The notes: generated by a model from the letters alone, not told the origin. A stretch of DNA of 64,000 bases from Primula veris (GCA_963682055.1 OY821742.1:26507060-26571059); one strand, 5' to 3'; shown: positions 13,201 to 23,680, counted from the stretch's first letter. Numbers and translations: made by a program.

Positions 13201-15054
13201 ACAATATGATTTTTGATACTGTCGATCTTGTACTTCCTAAGTATTCATATGAATCACAGGTTAGTATTTACGCATGTATTTAGTCAACAATACATAGTTA
13301 CTTTTACCTTTTAAGCTATGTTGTTGTAAGGAGAAATCCATCTCATTTTAAAAACACAATCTTTACGTGTTTCAGGCTGTTTGGATTCGAGTCCCACAAT
13401 CTATAAAAGCGGAAGTGGAGACAAATAAGTTCTCCTTTCGAGCAGGCGTACATGCTGCTGGTCATGCTATTCTTAACGTGGTGCCTCTGTAAGTTTTTAC
13501 TGGTTCATATATACACAAGTTGGCTAAAATCAATAATAACATGTATGAATGGCTATATGAAGACATCTTATTTGGATCTTTTAGTTTACTGAAGGTCCAT
13601 ATACAGTGGTGTGTTTTGGATGTTTTGGCCTTTCTCTTATTTACAAAAGAGAGAAATAGTCTAAAATAGTCAAGCATGATAAGCAATAGTCCCCGTACTT
13701 TAAATTTCCATTTGATCCTCGTAGTTTCAATGGCAACATACCCCCATACATAAGTAGAATCTTTATTGGGTCTCCATAGTTTAAAAGGAAACACCATAGG
13801 TCCCCATAGTTTGAGTAGGTACACCGATAGTCTTTAATTAACACAATGGGTGCTTTATATAACACTCTTTGTTCCATAGGAAGGGACCACCTGTATGACT
13901 TAATGAAATTATTGGGAATAGTACTGTTGTAGTTGAAATTATGGAGACAACTATTAACTTATTCAAACTACGAGAACTTATAGTGTTGCAACTGAAGCTA
14001 TGGATCCGAAATCGAGTTATTCGTGAGTGCGGGGACCAATGCTGCAATTCACTCTAAACTTACAACTTGAAATAGTGGTCCAAGTTCTAGAAACTGATGC
14101 CTGGTAAGGAAATTAACAAGGGTATCATTTTATCATATATGCCTAACTCATCATACTTCATTGTTTTTCGCCTCACTTTTTATGATGACCTGTCATGTAG
14201 ATATGTAATATGTAACTCATCGGATCTGGCTTCAGAATGCGTAAATCCTCATGATACGCGCTATGTTCCTGAGAGAATTCTGTTGTATGACACACATCCT
14301 GGAGGCTCCGGAATTTCGGCACAAGTGAGTGAGCTAATTTTTTTATTTTCTCATAGTATTTCTATTGAATCATGTACTTTGTATTAATTATTGTTATAAA
14401 ATTGCCAGAGTTCAAAAACATTTCCATGCTCTGAATAATTTAGTCCTTGCAGGTTCAGCCTATCTTCACTGAACTTTTGACTGCTGCTTTAGAACTACTC
14501 ACGTCGTGCCGCTGTTCAGGGGATACTGGTTGCCCAAACTGTTCCCAAGTCAGTATTTTTTTTTTCCTTTTGTTTTTCAGCGTTCGATACTGGGGGTTTG
14601 AAATGATGAGAGTTTTTTGTTACGGAAGGTATGCTTTGCATAAACATGGCATAATTAAGTACTACCGCAGATAAATTCTTGTGTGCAACTTGAGAATTTC
14701 ATTGTGTATAGTACAGTCATAGCAAATTAACTATGTGCCATACTAGAAATTTCATACCAAATAACTAAGTCCTTTGCTTTCAATGCACGAGTTGTCAAAT
14801 GCAACCCTATTTTCTGTATTGATGACTTGTGAATTGGTAAAATGCAGAGTCTATTCTGCCACGAGTATAACGAAGTTTTACACAAGGAAGCAGCTGTTTT
14901 GATCATCAAGGTCCTGGGTTAAATATTGCTCAATTGAACACTACCTACTCTAATTTCTTCCTATGTTGGGGAATAACCTTTGTTTGTGCAGGGTCTCCTA
15001 GATGCTGAAAAAGCCTTCTCTGGAAAGACACCACCAAATGAGCCATTAGCTTAG
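1..15054 (+). CDS. HRQ1: Hrq1-type RecQ-family ATP-dependent DNA helicase, 3' part of gene (26 exons seen)
   Basis: Superfamily 2 DNA helicase of the Hrq1 group; family members unwind DNA during repair in the nucleus. Exons: 1-340 (open at left edge, frame 2), 612-720, 810-910, 1622-1777, 2028-2096, 2586-2708, 2785-2934, 3441-3572, 3759-3838, 4036-4130, 4247-4314, 4829-4930, 5022-5095, 5434-5541, 5628-5703, 10692-10828, 10918-11077, 11839-12018, 12149-12265, 12586-12741, 13092-13259, 13376-13488, 14201-14324, 14453-14548, 14848-14910, 14992-15054 (TAG). All introns are GT-AG and all phases agree, giving 1052 codons. In window numbering: Walker A TMTSSGKS at 316-323, DEAH at 425-428, motif III STAT at 462-465, motif V TTNALELGIDVG near 613-624, motif VI QQAGRSGRR at 643-651, then a C-terminal DUF1998/MZB-like region with YDTHPGGSG and a CxC-x5-CxxC cluster at 998-1009. 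The N-terminus and promoter lie outside the window. Introns 11 and 15 carry retroelements, but no exon is broken. Confidence 0.93.
2935..3440. repeat. Intron 7 with decayed inverted/direct repeats
   Basis: This 506-bp intron repeats the phrase CACTTTTxTACACTAACCT several times (about 3040, 3070, 3215, 3240). Near 3340 it has the inverse complement (AGGTTGGTGTACAAAGT), matching TTTGTACACCAATCT near 3070. This suggests an old MITE with degenerate inverted ends, but I found no clear target duplication. Confidence 0.35.
4165..4202. repeat. TA microsatellite in intron 10
   Basis: A run of TG then TA dinucleotides inside the intron between the DEAH-box exon and the motif III exon. Confidence 0.9.
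4481..4798 (+). mobile_element. TRIM (miniature LTR retrotransposon) in HRQ1 intron 11
   Basis: Two direct terminal repeats (4481-4577 and 4689-4798) begin TGTTGGAATTGTCCCAC and end in ACA. The right copy carries an extra 13 bp (GGGAATGGACGGG) near its end. Directly after the left repeat is TGGTATCAGAGC (4578-4589), a primer binding site for initiator methionine tRNA. Directly before the right repeat is the purine tract GTGAGGGGGC. The 318-bp element is flanked by a perfect 5-bp duplication ATAAT (4476-4480 and 4799-4803). It has no coding capacity, which is the definition of a TRIM; it must have been mobilised in trans. Confidence 0.9.
6025..6247 (-). repeat. Copia 3' LTR
   Basis: 223-bp copy matching 10143-10365 with about 12 substitutions and no indels. 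The adjacent plus-strand CTCCCCCTCAAG (from 6248) is the polypurine tract of the minus-strand element. Confidence 0.95.
6255..9618 (-). pseudogene. Copia pol pseudogene (protease, integrase, RT, RNase H)
   Basis: Reading from right to left: an aspartic protease remnant with WIIDSGASDHMT (9355-9618); a GAG-pre-integrase remnant with LGHPNFQYLKRL (about 9100-9190); an integrase core with VTFIDDHTRLSWVY, FRTDNGKEYF and NGVAERKNKHLLEVAR (8331-8990); a linker (7800-8324); a reverse transcriptase with LDIKNAFLNG and the catalytic YVDDI (6947-7816); and an RNase H end with HDRTKHIEVDRNFI (6255-6503). Several frame changes and stops separate these parts, especially between RT and RNase H (about 6500-6945), so no full polyprotein can be made. 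It is a dead passenger in the helicase intron. Confidence 0.93.
10143..10365 (-). repeat. Copia 5' LTR
   Basis: Partner of 6025-6247. The plus-strand GCTCTGATACCA at 10131-10142 directly abuts it and is the reverse complement of the initiator tRNA-Met primer site. Confidence 0.95.
13560..14060. repeat. Probable old DNA-transposon remnant in HRQ1 intron 22
   Basis: The intron carries repeated phrases such as AATAGTCCCCGTACTTT, GGGTCTCCATAGTTT and GGTCCCCATAGTTTGAG on one side, and reverse-sense forms (CAAACTACGAGAAC, GTGCGGGGACCAAT) on the other. This inverted layout is typical of non-autonomous DNA elements in plants. I could not define exact ends or a duplication. Confidence 0.45.
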
Positions 15055-15640
15055 CGACAGAGCGGTTATATTTTTATTTATCATCCATTCTTGTCTCGTG
15101 AAAGGGTTGCAATTTTCCATCCAGATACGTGTCACATCTCCAGATACGGTTATGTTTGTAATCAAGACGAGCATGATTATTTCTTTTATCCGATCCGGCG
15201 CCTGAGCGGATTGGTCGCATTGCCTTGCACAATGATCTACCCTGAATATATCTTCTTGATAGATTTTTGTGTCATAACTCTCGCTCCATTCCGAAATCAA
15301 AAACAAAAGATAGTAACAAGATTGTAAAATTTGTTTTGACGCAGATCTACACCTTTTTAACACGACGTAGAACTACTCACTCTTTAGAAACATTTTCTAT
15401 AAGATTATCTTTTAATTTTGTTTTTGTAAAACGAGGTCCCTGGTGTGAATGCAAATTATATAATTCCCCTTACGACTTTACAATTAAAGCATGAACTATA
15501 ATACCTGCCAATATTAACAACAAATAATGTCTCTTAGGTATCACTTTTGAACTTTAATTCTCACTATATACCTAATATAATTTGCATTCCTTCTAGCTAT
15601 CATTTTTAGTAAATATAAACAATTAAAAATCTGTTTTACT
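15055..15640. other. 3' flank of HRQ1
   Basis: Presumed 3' UTR and downstream flank after the TAG at 15052-15054. No coding signal is seen on either strand and no canonical AATAAA signal is close by. Confidence 0.5.
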
Positions 15641-15754
15641 CACACAGTCTCTCTCTCTCTATAATCCAAGATGATCCGGCCTTAGATGAAGCGATCTAGG
15701 GCCAGATGTTCAACGAGTTTTAGCAGATCATTGAGCTTTTTCATTTCTTTCTTT

Positions 15755-15845
15755 CCGTCTATTTATACATATATATACATATATATACACATACATATAT
15801 ATACACATATATACATACATATATATAGATACATATATGTGTGTG
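15755..15845. repeat. TA/CA microsatellite
   Basis: Alternating ATATATAC and ATACAT motifs for about 90 bp, adjoining the minisatellite to the right. Confidence 0.85.
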
Positions 15846-16085
15846 AAATTAAGCCATGTTTGGGGCTAAAATTAAGCTCCGTTTGGGGCATGAATTAAGC
15901 TCCTTTTGTGGTTGAAATAGAGCTCGATTCGAGGCTGAAAACGCAGTCCGTTTGGGGATGAAATTAAGCTCCGTTTGGGGGATGAAATTAAGCTAAGTTT
16001 GAGGCTGAAATTAAGCTCCGTTTGGGGCTGAAATTAAGCTCTGTTTTGGGGCTGAAATAGAACTCGATTCGGGGGTGAAAATATC
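15845..16085. repeat. Minisatellite with about 23-bp unit
   Basis: About ten imperfect copies of a unit like GAAATTAAGCTCCGTTTGGGG. Variant units carry GAAATAGAGCTCGATTCG. The array is not coding in any frame I could support. Confidence 0.85.
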
Positions 16086-16649
16086 TATTTTGTGAAACAT
16101 TGGTTCATTTGGTCATTAATAGGTGCAAGTTTGTGTTTTTTAGAAGGTTTGTTTTATGGAGTTTTTTAGTATTAAATATCTGTTTGGGTCTGAAATTGTG
16201 CCTATTTTCAGGATGAAAAGCCGATTTAGCTTCGTTTGGGTCTAAATCAAATCTTGTTTAGGGTTGGAAAAAAAGTGTACATGTATTTATTTGGATTTTA
16301 TCTGAGTTGCTAGTGCAATAGTAATAATTGGTATATGTATATAAATAGTATAAACTGATTTTTGTAGGTTTTATATATGAGGTTTTGTAGGCACTGGTTA
16401 TGTTTTATCGACTAAGGCGTTGGTTTTCGTATGGTTAGTTTTTGTCTATTAGGTTCATATGTTTTTGTTTATAAGTTACTAAATTGATTCGTAAGCTTGA
16501 AATGACAAAGAACGCTTGCACCAATAAAAAGTACTAACTTTAATTTAGGTGGAGAGTGTGTTACTTGGCTATTTGTTTAATTTTTAGGCGGAAACGGAAT
16601 GATTTTTTAGATATACATGTTTGTATGATTTTGTTTAGCAACTATATAC

Positions 16650-16735
16650 ATCCATAAGCTCAAAATGGTAAAGAGCACTTGCACCAACACCGAGCTTCAA
16701 GAGTTTGGTGGTTCGAATCCATCTGGGTTTTTTTT
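16650..16735 (+). other. tRNA-like sequence (tRNA pseudogene or SINE head)
   Basis: AAGCTCAAAATGGTAAAGAGC resembles the D arm and A box of a tRNA, and GGTGGTTCGAATCCATC is a good T arm with B box GGTTCGAATCC. The T stem pairs (GGTGG with CCATC, one G-U). The anticodon arm is poor and lacks U33, so this is not a working tRNA. A poly-T run follows directly. A weaker related string lies near 16495-16530. Confidence 0.45.
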
Positions 16736-16789
16736 TTTTTTTAAAATTTAAAGTAAAGAATATGCAATTTGTAGTGAACTATACGATAT

Positions 16790-17400
16790 TTAGCAATTTT
16801 GACGAAACTATATCCACTTTATATTGGACTATGAGCACTTTGTGTTGAATTGTATGCACTTTTGACATAATTGTATGCAGTTTGTGTTGAACTAGATGCA
16901 CTTTTCACTGGAATGGATTCACTTTTGACTGAATTGTATGCAGTTTGTGTTGAACTATATAAGCTTTGTGTTGAACTAGATGCATTTTTGACTGAACTGT
17001 ATGCACTTTCGATTGATATATATGCATTTTGTGTTGAACTAGATGAACTTTTGATTGAACTTTATGCACTTTTGATAGAACTATATGCATTCTTTGTTGA
17101 ACTAAATGCTCTTTTGACCGAACTATATGCATTTTCGATTGAACTATATGCACTTTTGACTGAACTGTATACACTTTTTATTTAACTATATGAAATTTGT
17201 ATCGAATTAGATTCGATTTTGTCTGAAGCGTATGCACTTTTATACCAAACTACATGTTATTTATATCAAATTATATGCAATTTTGACTAAACTATATGTA
17301 TTTTTATTGAACTATATGCACTTTATGGTGAACTATATGTAATTTTGACTTAACTATTTGCACATTTATTAAACTATATGTACTTTTTGATGAAAAACCC
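16790..17400. repeat. 21-bp minisatellite
   Basis: Nearly 30 diverged units close to TTGAACTATATGCACTTTTGA. Because the unit is a multiple of 3 and rarely contains stops, it leaves long open frames on both strands (16871-17185 plus, 16905-17174 minus) that read as heptad-like repeats (ELYALLI on plus). These are by-products of the array. To the right (17400-17720) it grades into low-complexity TTTTTGGTGAAAA and TTTTTATGATTTTT repeats. Confidence 0.9.
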
Positions 17401-17920
17401 CTTTTTGGTGAAAAATCCACTTTTTGGTGAAAATACAACTTTTTAGTGAAAAAACTAGTTATTAACGAAAAACAATTTTTTCGGTGTAAAAAGTCATCTA
17501 TTGACAAAAAAGCTGCTTTTTAAAAAATTTATAATTTTTTTCATTTTTTATGATTTTTGTGATTTTTTTATTATTTTTGGTGATTTTTTTAAGAAAAATA
17601 CATTTTTTGTGATTTTTGTTTAAAAAGTACATTTTTTATGATTTTTTTTATATAAAAATACATTTTTTAAGATTTTTTATAATTTTTTTCATTTTTTATA
17701 ATTTTTTCGGTTTTGTAGAATTTTATTCTAATTCAAAACTAATTTTGTTCGGTTTTGGAGAGACAAAATATGTAAATTGTGTTTTGGATTGGATAATGAC
17801 GTTTTGTTAATTAAATTAAATAATTAAAAAGTATTACATGGAATGTGAACTTATAGATGTATATGAATATAAGTTGTTATGAGTACCTATAGAGAATTCC
17901 TCGATTAACAATAGAACTAA

Positions 17921-18791
17921 TTAGGGCTGGCAGATAATCCCGAAATTCCGACCCGACCCGTGTCTAGACTCGCACCCGAAATTTCCCTACCCGAAAACCT
18001 CAGGTTTTGTCCCGACCCGACAAACTTCAGGATCGGGTGATAATTTTGATTTCGTCGGTTGTCCCGATCCGATCCGACCCGAATTTCTAATCAATTTTAT
18101 ATTATATAACATGATATTTTTTATTTCAACACTAAAATGTAAGTTAATTTATATCAAATGGAAATGTTGGGAATTGAACCTTGTACCTCTAGCATACGAG
18201 GTACAACCATTTTTGTTTCATATATTAGTTATAATATAAATTTGTAGTTTTGAATATATGAAACTATTAAAATAAAAAATATACTTAAATTAAAAAGTTT
18301 TATTGTTACTTAAAAAAGATAAGTGATCATTATTTTTCGATTATAAAAATTATAATGATAATTTATCTTATTTAGTATGATTATTATTGCGTGTGTGAAT
18401 AAAACTAAATACTAAAAGAATCTGATAAAAAACGTATCAAATTTTTTTATCTACTCCATTATTTGTAGTTTCACATTATTTTTTTTACTACATTTAATTT
18501 ATTTTTTAATTTATTAGGAGTGTTATTTTTAAACTAGGATTATGTTTCGTGTTAATAAAATGTTTAGACTTATCAAATGAAAATTGTTAATAAAAAATGA
18601 CCTTGTCGTAAAATAAAAAAGATATGTCGAGAGATTCAGGATAAACCTATCCCGACCCTACGGGATCCCGAAAATTCGGATCCCGATTTTTGTCGGATCG
18701 GGGTCGGGATTTTTTTTTCATTTTAAAAAATAATCGAACCGGGATACGGGTTGAGTGTTTACGGATCGGGTGCCGACCCTAACACAATCCC
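17921..18791. mobile_element. hAT-like non-autonomous element rich in CCCGACCCG motifs
   Basis: Starts TTAGGGCTGGCAGATAATCCCG and ends ...CGGGTGCCGACCCTAACACAATCCC; the inner ends mirror each other (TAGGGCTGGCA against TAGGGTCGGCA). An 8-bp AGAACTAA lies directly left (17913-17920) and at 18792-18799, matching the hAT duplication length. Subterminal regions repeat CCCGACCCG and CGGGATC motifs in inverse orientation. The middle is AT-rich with no transposase. Confidence 0.65.
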
Positions 18792-18799
18792 AGAACTAA

Positions 18800-19147
18800 C
18801 TACATAGCTCTCATGGCACACTAGCCCCTTACTACGGATACTGCAGATTAGGGATTAAGAAAGAAAAAAAATCAACAAAAGAGAACATGCTTGGAAAAAT
18901 TATATTAAGAAGAGGCTTGAAAGTTGAAAAGGTGAACAGTTTGAGTAACAATTTCTTGCTCAAGCTTACAAGTAATCAGAAAACCATTGAACTCTAATAA
19001 GACGAAGTTATTCTTTGTGCGCAACCAACAAAGAAACAGCGAGGAAAAAAATGATTCTGCATCGGTGCAACCCTTGACTAACAAAAAAAAAAACAAGATA
19101 GATCATAATAAACGAACATAGAACCAATATATTTTCCCGAAAATAAG
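18800..19147. other. Non-coding spacer
   Basis: AT-rich sequence between the hAT-like element and the sulfotransferase fragment. I see no supported gene or repeat. Confidence 0.5.
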
Positions 19148-19767
19148 TTACGGAAAACTACCGTCTAACTTATACTTGGTGATATTGTCCAATTTTTTGA
19201 TCATTTGAGTTGTCAAATGATTTTCCCAGTTGCCAACTTTACCTCTTCTAAAAAACTTGTTATTCGTCAACCTTTTTATTCTTGAAGCTTGTCCAGATTT
19301 AGTGACATCCAATTTTCTCAAGCTGTTGAAACTACACAATTCAAGAATATCATTAACAACCCCACTGTTATTTTCTTCTCTAGAGAAAGGGCATCCCAAG
19401 AATTCCACTAATCTCTTCATGCATTTTTTACTGAGTCTATTTTCATCTCCTCATATGTGATAAAGAAAACCCTATTAGGATTTTGCAAACTCGCCTGCTT
19501 GTATTCTTTCACGAGATCCCAAAAGGGTCCGTACCCGGATTTTCCATTACAGAACAACTAAAATGCCTCATCTAATGAGAGAGGGGGTAAGTTTTTATCT
19601 CTGAAGTTGGAAATGAAGTGCCACATCGACACCAACACATCCTTTGGGTTTCTGCATACATATATCATTCGAGAACCAGAGCTTTCAATAGATTTAGGTA
19701 GAATATATTCATATTTTGGACTAATATGTGCATTTTTTGGTATACATGGACTAATATGTATATTCAT
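19148..19767 (-). pseudogene. Sulfotransferase pseudogene, C-terminal fragment
   Basis: Degenerate copy of a plant cytosolic sulfotransferase, an enzyme family that moves sulfate from PAPS to small hydroxyl acceptors. Only the C-terminal half is present: IESSGSRMIYVCRNPKDVLVSMWHF (the 3'-phosphate binding region of PAPS), then after an in-frame stop (about 19557) a remnant GPFWDLVKEYKQASL, FFITYEEMK, and after a frame change MKRLVEFLGCPFSREE, NNKFFRRGKVGNWENHLT. The last matches the family's C-terminal RKGxxGDW block, here FRRGKVGNW. The N-terminal PAPS loop (PKSGTTW) is absent. It is similar to the copy at 21626-22630 on the same strand, so the two probably arose by tandem duplication. Confidence 0.9.
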
Positions 19768-20267
19768 AGGGTGATCTTTATCAAAAGTTGTAAATTTTAC
19801 AATATCTAGTTTTCATTACAATTTTTTTAAAATTTTTCTGATTAAATTATAATTGTTCCATCCAAAAAATTGATAGTAAGTCACTAAAACGAAAACATTC
19901 ACAAACGCATGTCACAAATATGAAATTGCGAAAATATAATTCATCAAAACTAAAAAAAGTGTGAAAATACAGGTCAACAAGTCATAATTAACCATGTTAC
20001 TTATTTGAACATGTATGTAAGTGTAATATATGAATTTAACTTTTGGAATAAATTGCATTTAATTTGTTTTTCCTAATTGTTAAATGCATAAAAGCGTCCA
20101 CAACAATACTATTATCTCACTTGTTACATAAAATACTTAGCTAATATACATCTTTTAATTCACAATGGGTGTGTTAGTGAACCCATTAAAGTTAATATTG
20201 TTAAAACTTTTGTTAAATTTAAAATAGAAACTTAACGAGTGATGAGCCATTTTGGTTTAACTTTGTT

Positions 20268-20307
<40 letters not shown>

Positions 20308-21625
20308 TTTTATTTTTCTTTTCTAAATCAATTATCCATATTTAAATATTAGATAACTTTGTTAATAAAAGTCACTCATGTAGGACTTAATTGATGGTTA
20401 ACATCAACATTTCACATACATATCTAACACAAGTTTTTCTTTTGTGTCGTTCATTGTTGAACGGGACATTGTACCGTTAAATAGAGTACCGTTGGATCAT
20501 TTACTTTAGATTTAGACCGTTAGATTTAATGGTAGAATAATAATTTAATGGTTATTTTTTTAATAGAGTTTTAGATCCTACGGTTCATATCTAATTTAAA
20601 GTGATCAAACGGTTCACGAATTAACGGTACAATGTGCATAAGTGTTTATTGTAAAAGTAAAAAAAAATACGTTTATTGTACTGTACTATAAATGTTTAAT
20701 GATTTAGGTACCGTACTATCAATTTTAACAATTGAGATACTAATTTATAAAATTTGTCACAATTGAAGACGTATCATTAAACAAAATGATGACATGACAC
20801 TCACGTTCTCTTGCCTATCATATGGTGAGCAATTCTGTCGACATCCGTAAAAAATAGATCCCAAAATGTGAGATATAGCGACTGCAATTTCGTTGATTTA
20901 TGCTGTTAGTCCATTAATTAGACGAAATTTCATAGTTCGGTATCTCAATTATTAAAAGTGTTAGTGTAGTATCTAAATCATTAACCACTGATAGAACAGT
21001 ACACTAAACGTATTTTTACCAAGTAAAAGTTAACAAAAATATTGCAGAGCTAATTAACACTTTGGTCCCTATCTTATCTTCTGCCGCTATAGCCTTCTCT
21101 TTATCTCATGTTCTTGTTCTCGTTTAAGATCTCATATTAACGAGACTAGTAACCAAGAAAATGATACTTTTTAAACTTCCCTGAGTTGTCGCCAATTGTC
21201 TAATGGATTTGATGGCGAATTAGGCCAACCCACACGTGAGGGGCCCTCCGAACATACGTCCGCCGTGTCTGATCCGACATGCGTGAGCCCTAGATCCGAG
21301 GTACCAAATCCAATCTCGCTGCTTGACTTTTCCACAAAACAAGTTTTATTATGTTTTCTATAATATTTTAGTAGAAAAGAAGGGAAAACAAATATTTTCT
21401 CGCCAAAATTATCATTACACAAACTACGAAGAAAAAAACACATGACAGCTGAACATGAAAGACGGTGAAAGACGAGAAAAGCTTACAATAGTAAAGAGTA
21501 ACCGGTAAAAACGAGGCAAAGATGCAAGGCATTAAACATAAAATGCGACAGCTAAAAGTGTATCTTTTGCCCCTTATTTAATGAAGGGAAAATACTGGAA
21601 ACACTGAAGTATTTTGGTGAATTAT
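19768..21625. other. Non-coding spacer with repeat remnants
   Basis: Holds a partial Tourist-like sequence at about 20094-20250 (GCGTCCACAACAATACTATTATCTC..., similar to the start of the MITE at 61678) and a TA microsatellite at 20272-20302. Around 21180-21300 a GC-richer patch (CCAACCCACACGTGAGGGGCC) resembles the inner end of the TRIM at 4481. No gene is seen. Confidence 0.5.
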
Positions 21626-22630
21626 TCATATAAACACACCATCCAACTTGTTTTTGGTGATGCTGTCCAAGGTCTCAATCATTTGAGTCGTTAAATAATG
21701 TTCCGAATCACCAATTTCCCCTCTTCTAAAGTAAAGATTATTAGTCAATCCTTCTTTCACAGCACAACCTGATTTATTGATCTCCAAATTTCTCAAGTTG
21801 TTGAAACTACACAACCGAAGAATATCTTTAACCACACCACTGTTCTCTTCTTCCATAGAGAAAGGGCATCCCAAGAACTGTGCTAATCTTTTTGTACATT
21901 CCACGGAGTCTCTTTTCATCTCCTCATACGTAATAAAGAAAATTCTATGAGGACTTACCAAGCTTGCTTGCCTGTATTCTCGCGCATGATCCCAAAAGGG
22001 TCCATAAAATGATTTCCCGTCACAAAACATCTTAAATACCTCGTCCAATGAGAGCGGGGGTAAGTGCTTATCCCTAAAGCTGGACATGAATTGCCACATG
22101 GAGACCAACACATCCTTAGGGTTTCTACATAGGTATATCATCCGAGAACCAGAGCTTTCAATAGAGTGAGGTAGTGAACGTAAGGGAATGTGGGTCCCGA
22201 AGAGGCGTGGGGAAGGCATACCCTCAACGTCTACAAAACGGAGGTTTTTGAAAGAGATTTAACTCTAAGAAAGGGACACAATTGTGGGGATTTGTAGTTA
22301 GGAGAGGGTGGTGTGAGATTTTGTATTGGGTTCGGTTCATGGTTGCGAAGAGGATGGCTTTAAGCCAAATTGTACCGGATTTAGGAGCGGAAATTAAGAA
22401 AATATCAGTTGGCCTAGCTTTGAATCGTTCTTGAACAGCCATAACGCCTAGGCCGGCACCTAGATGGTACCAATAGCCTTGGTATAGATACATATCTTTA
22501 GAGTGATCCACCCTTTTTCCTTTGGAAGGCTCAACAAGAACTCTTTGTAACTTTCCATGGTTATATCAGTGTCGTTTTGGTCATCACAATGGACAGATAG
22601 TAGCTTATAACTTTCCAAGATTATATCCAT
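21626..22630 (-). pseudogene. Cytosolic sulfotransferase gene with two frameshifts
   Basis: Near full-length, intronless plant sulfotransferase (PAPS-dependent). The likely start is the ATG at 22630, in frame with another at 22559; both lead to KEFLLSLPKEKGW, a typical N-terminus. A frame change near 22500 leads to LYQGYWYHLGAG and the PAPS loop PKSGTIWLKAILFATMNR. A second, near 22240, leads from FQKPPF to EGMPSPRLFGTHIP. The rest is open: YLCRNPKDVLVSMWQF (3'-phosphate site), PFWDHAREYRQASL, FFITYEEMKRD and a C-terminal FRRGEIGDSEHYLT, in which the usual GDW tryptophan is Ser. Stop at 21626-21628. Two frameshifts plus the lost Trp suggest a pseudogene; sequencing errors could explain the shifts but not the substitution. 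Total length fits the 300-350 residues usual for the family. Confidence 0.88.
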
Positions 22631-22639
22631 TGTTAGTCA

Positions 22640-23327
22640 CAAGGTAAAAGATTTAAAGACACCTCTAATAAGACTACGGAAAAGATCTACTTTTTATAGG
22701 GTTATTGCCATTTTGGATATTTCATATGAATTGAATGTGGCTCTGAAGGACCGACAGAATTTTACTAAAGAATTTTAATATTCAAAATTTATTAAAGATA
22801 ATTAAAAACCGTCCCTAGTTTTTTTCTCCGAGTAAAAAATAAGTTGAGGGCGGGCCTGTATTTGAACGACACTTTATTAACAATCTTTTCACTATTTAGT
22901 TGCTAACAAAAAATATTGTCTTTTAAAGAACAATTATCTTTTACTGGTTGCTTTAAAACTTCAAAATTTAATTTTGGACTCCGAGAACTTTGGCCACCAT
23001 AATATGGTCGACCGAGTCTTCTCACCTTCAACAGCTTCGGCAACAAATTCTAGCGATACTCGGCGTGATTTAATGATAATCCTATAAGTTTCAACACCTC
23101 CCATATTTTGGATAATTATTATTCTTTTAATTTTGAAGTATTTTTAGTGAAATAAGTTAAGAATGATATGATTTGACAACTCAAATTTTTTTACTTAAAT
23201 AATTGCTTATGTAAATTCGGCACTCCCTAAATTGTTGCCGGCTTCACCCCTTTCAACCGTACACTTCCATGAGCCGGAGGCGTACCTCCAAGTCTAGTTT
23301 GTTATTTTGTTATTCAATTGTTTGTGT
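22640..23327. other. Non-coding upstream flank
   Basis: AT-rich sequence upstream of the broken sulfotransferase gene. No coding or repeat structure that I can support. Confidence 0.5.
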
Positions 23328-23680
23328 CACTACAAGAAAATTCGGATTTAGAGACAAATTATTTGGAGACAATCAGAATGATTTCTAAATAATATTTTTT
23401 AGGGATTTTTTATTTTTCCAAATCTAATTTTTAGGGACAAAATTTTAAATAAAAATTATCTCCAAAGAACAATTAAAATTTGTGTTATAATCTATTTAGA
23501 GACAAAATTAATTGTGTTCTCTTATGTTGATATTAGACTGTCTTTGAAAACAACATTTTTTTTAAAAAATTTTGGTCCCTAAAACCCATTTTTGGAGACA
23601 AACTAATTATTTTTGTCCGTAAAAAAAAGCTCTCTTTTTCTTAAAAAGTAAAATTTTGAGACAAATTTTGATTTTATTTA
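23328..23680. mobile_element. CACTA transposon terminus, truncated
   Basis: Begins CACTACAAGAAAATTCGG, the standard terminal motif of plant CACTA elements. It is followed by repeated subterminal motifs (GGAGACAAA, TTTAGAGACAAA, TTAGGGACAAA) and their inverse (TTTGGTCCCTAAA). I found no opposite end, so it is a solitary end or a deleted element. Confidence 0.75.

Noticed and set aside
16871..17185. Repetitive 104-residue open frame (and its minus-strand counterpart)
   Set aside because: It is produced by the 21-bp minisatellite; open on both strands with no sign of selection.
15845..17400. CRISPR-like reading of the tandem arrays
   Set aside because: Units are head-to-tail without unique spacers, and the genome is a plant's; they are minisatellites.
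21180..21320. GC-richer patch resembling the inner end of the TRIM
   Set aside because: The similarity is limited to about 25 bp; no LTRs or duplication were found.
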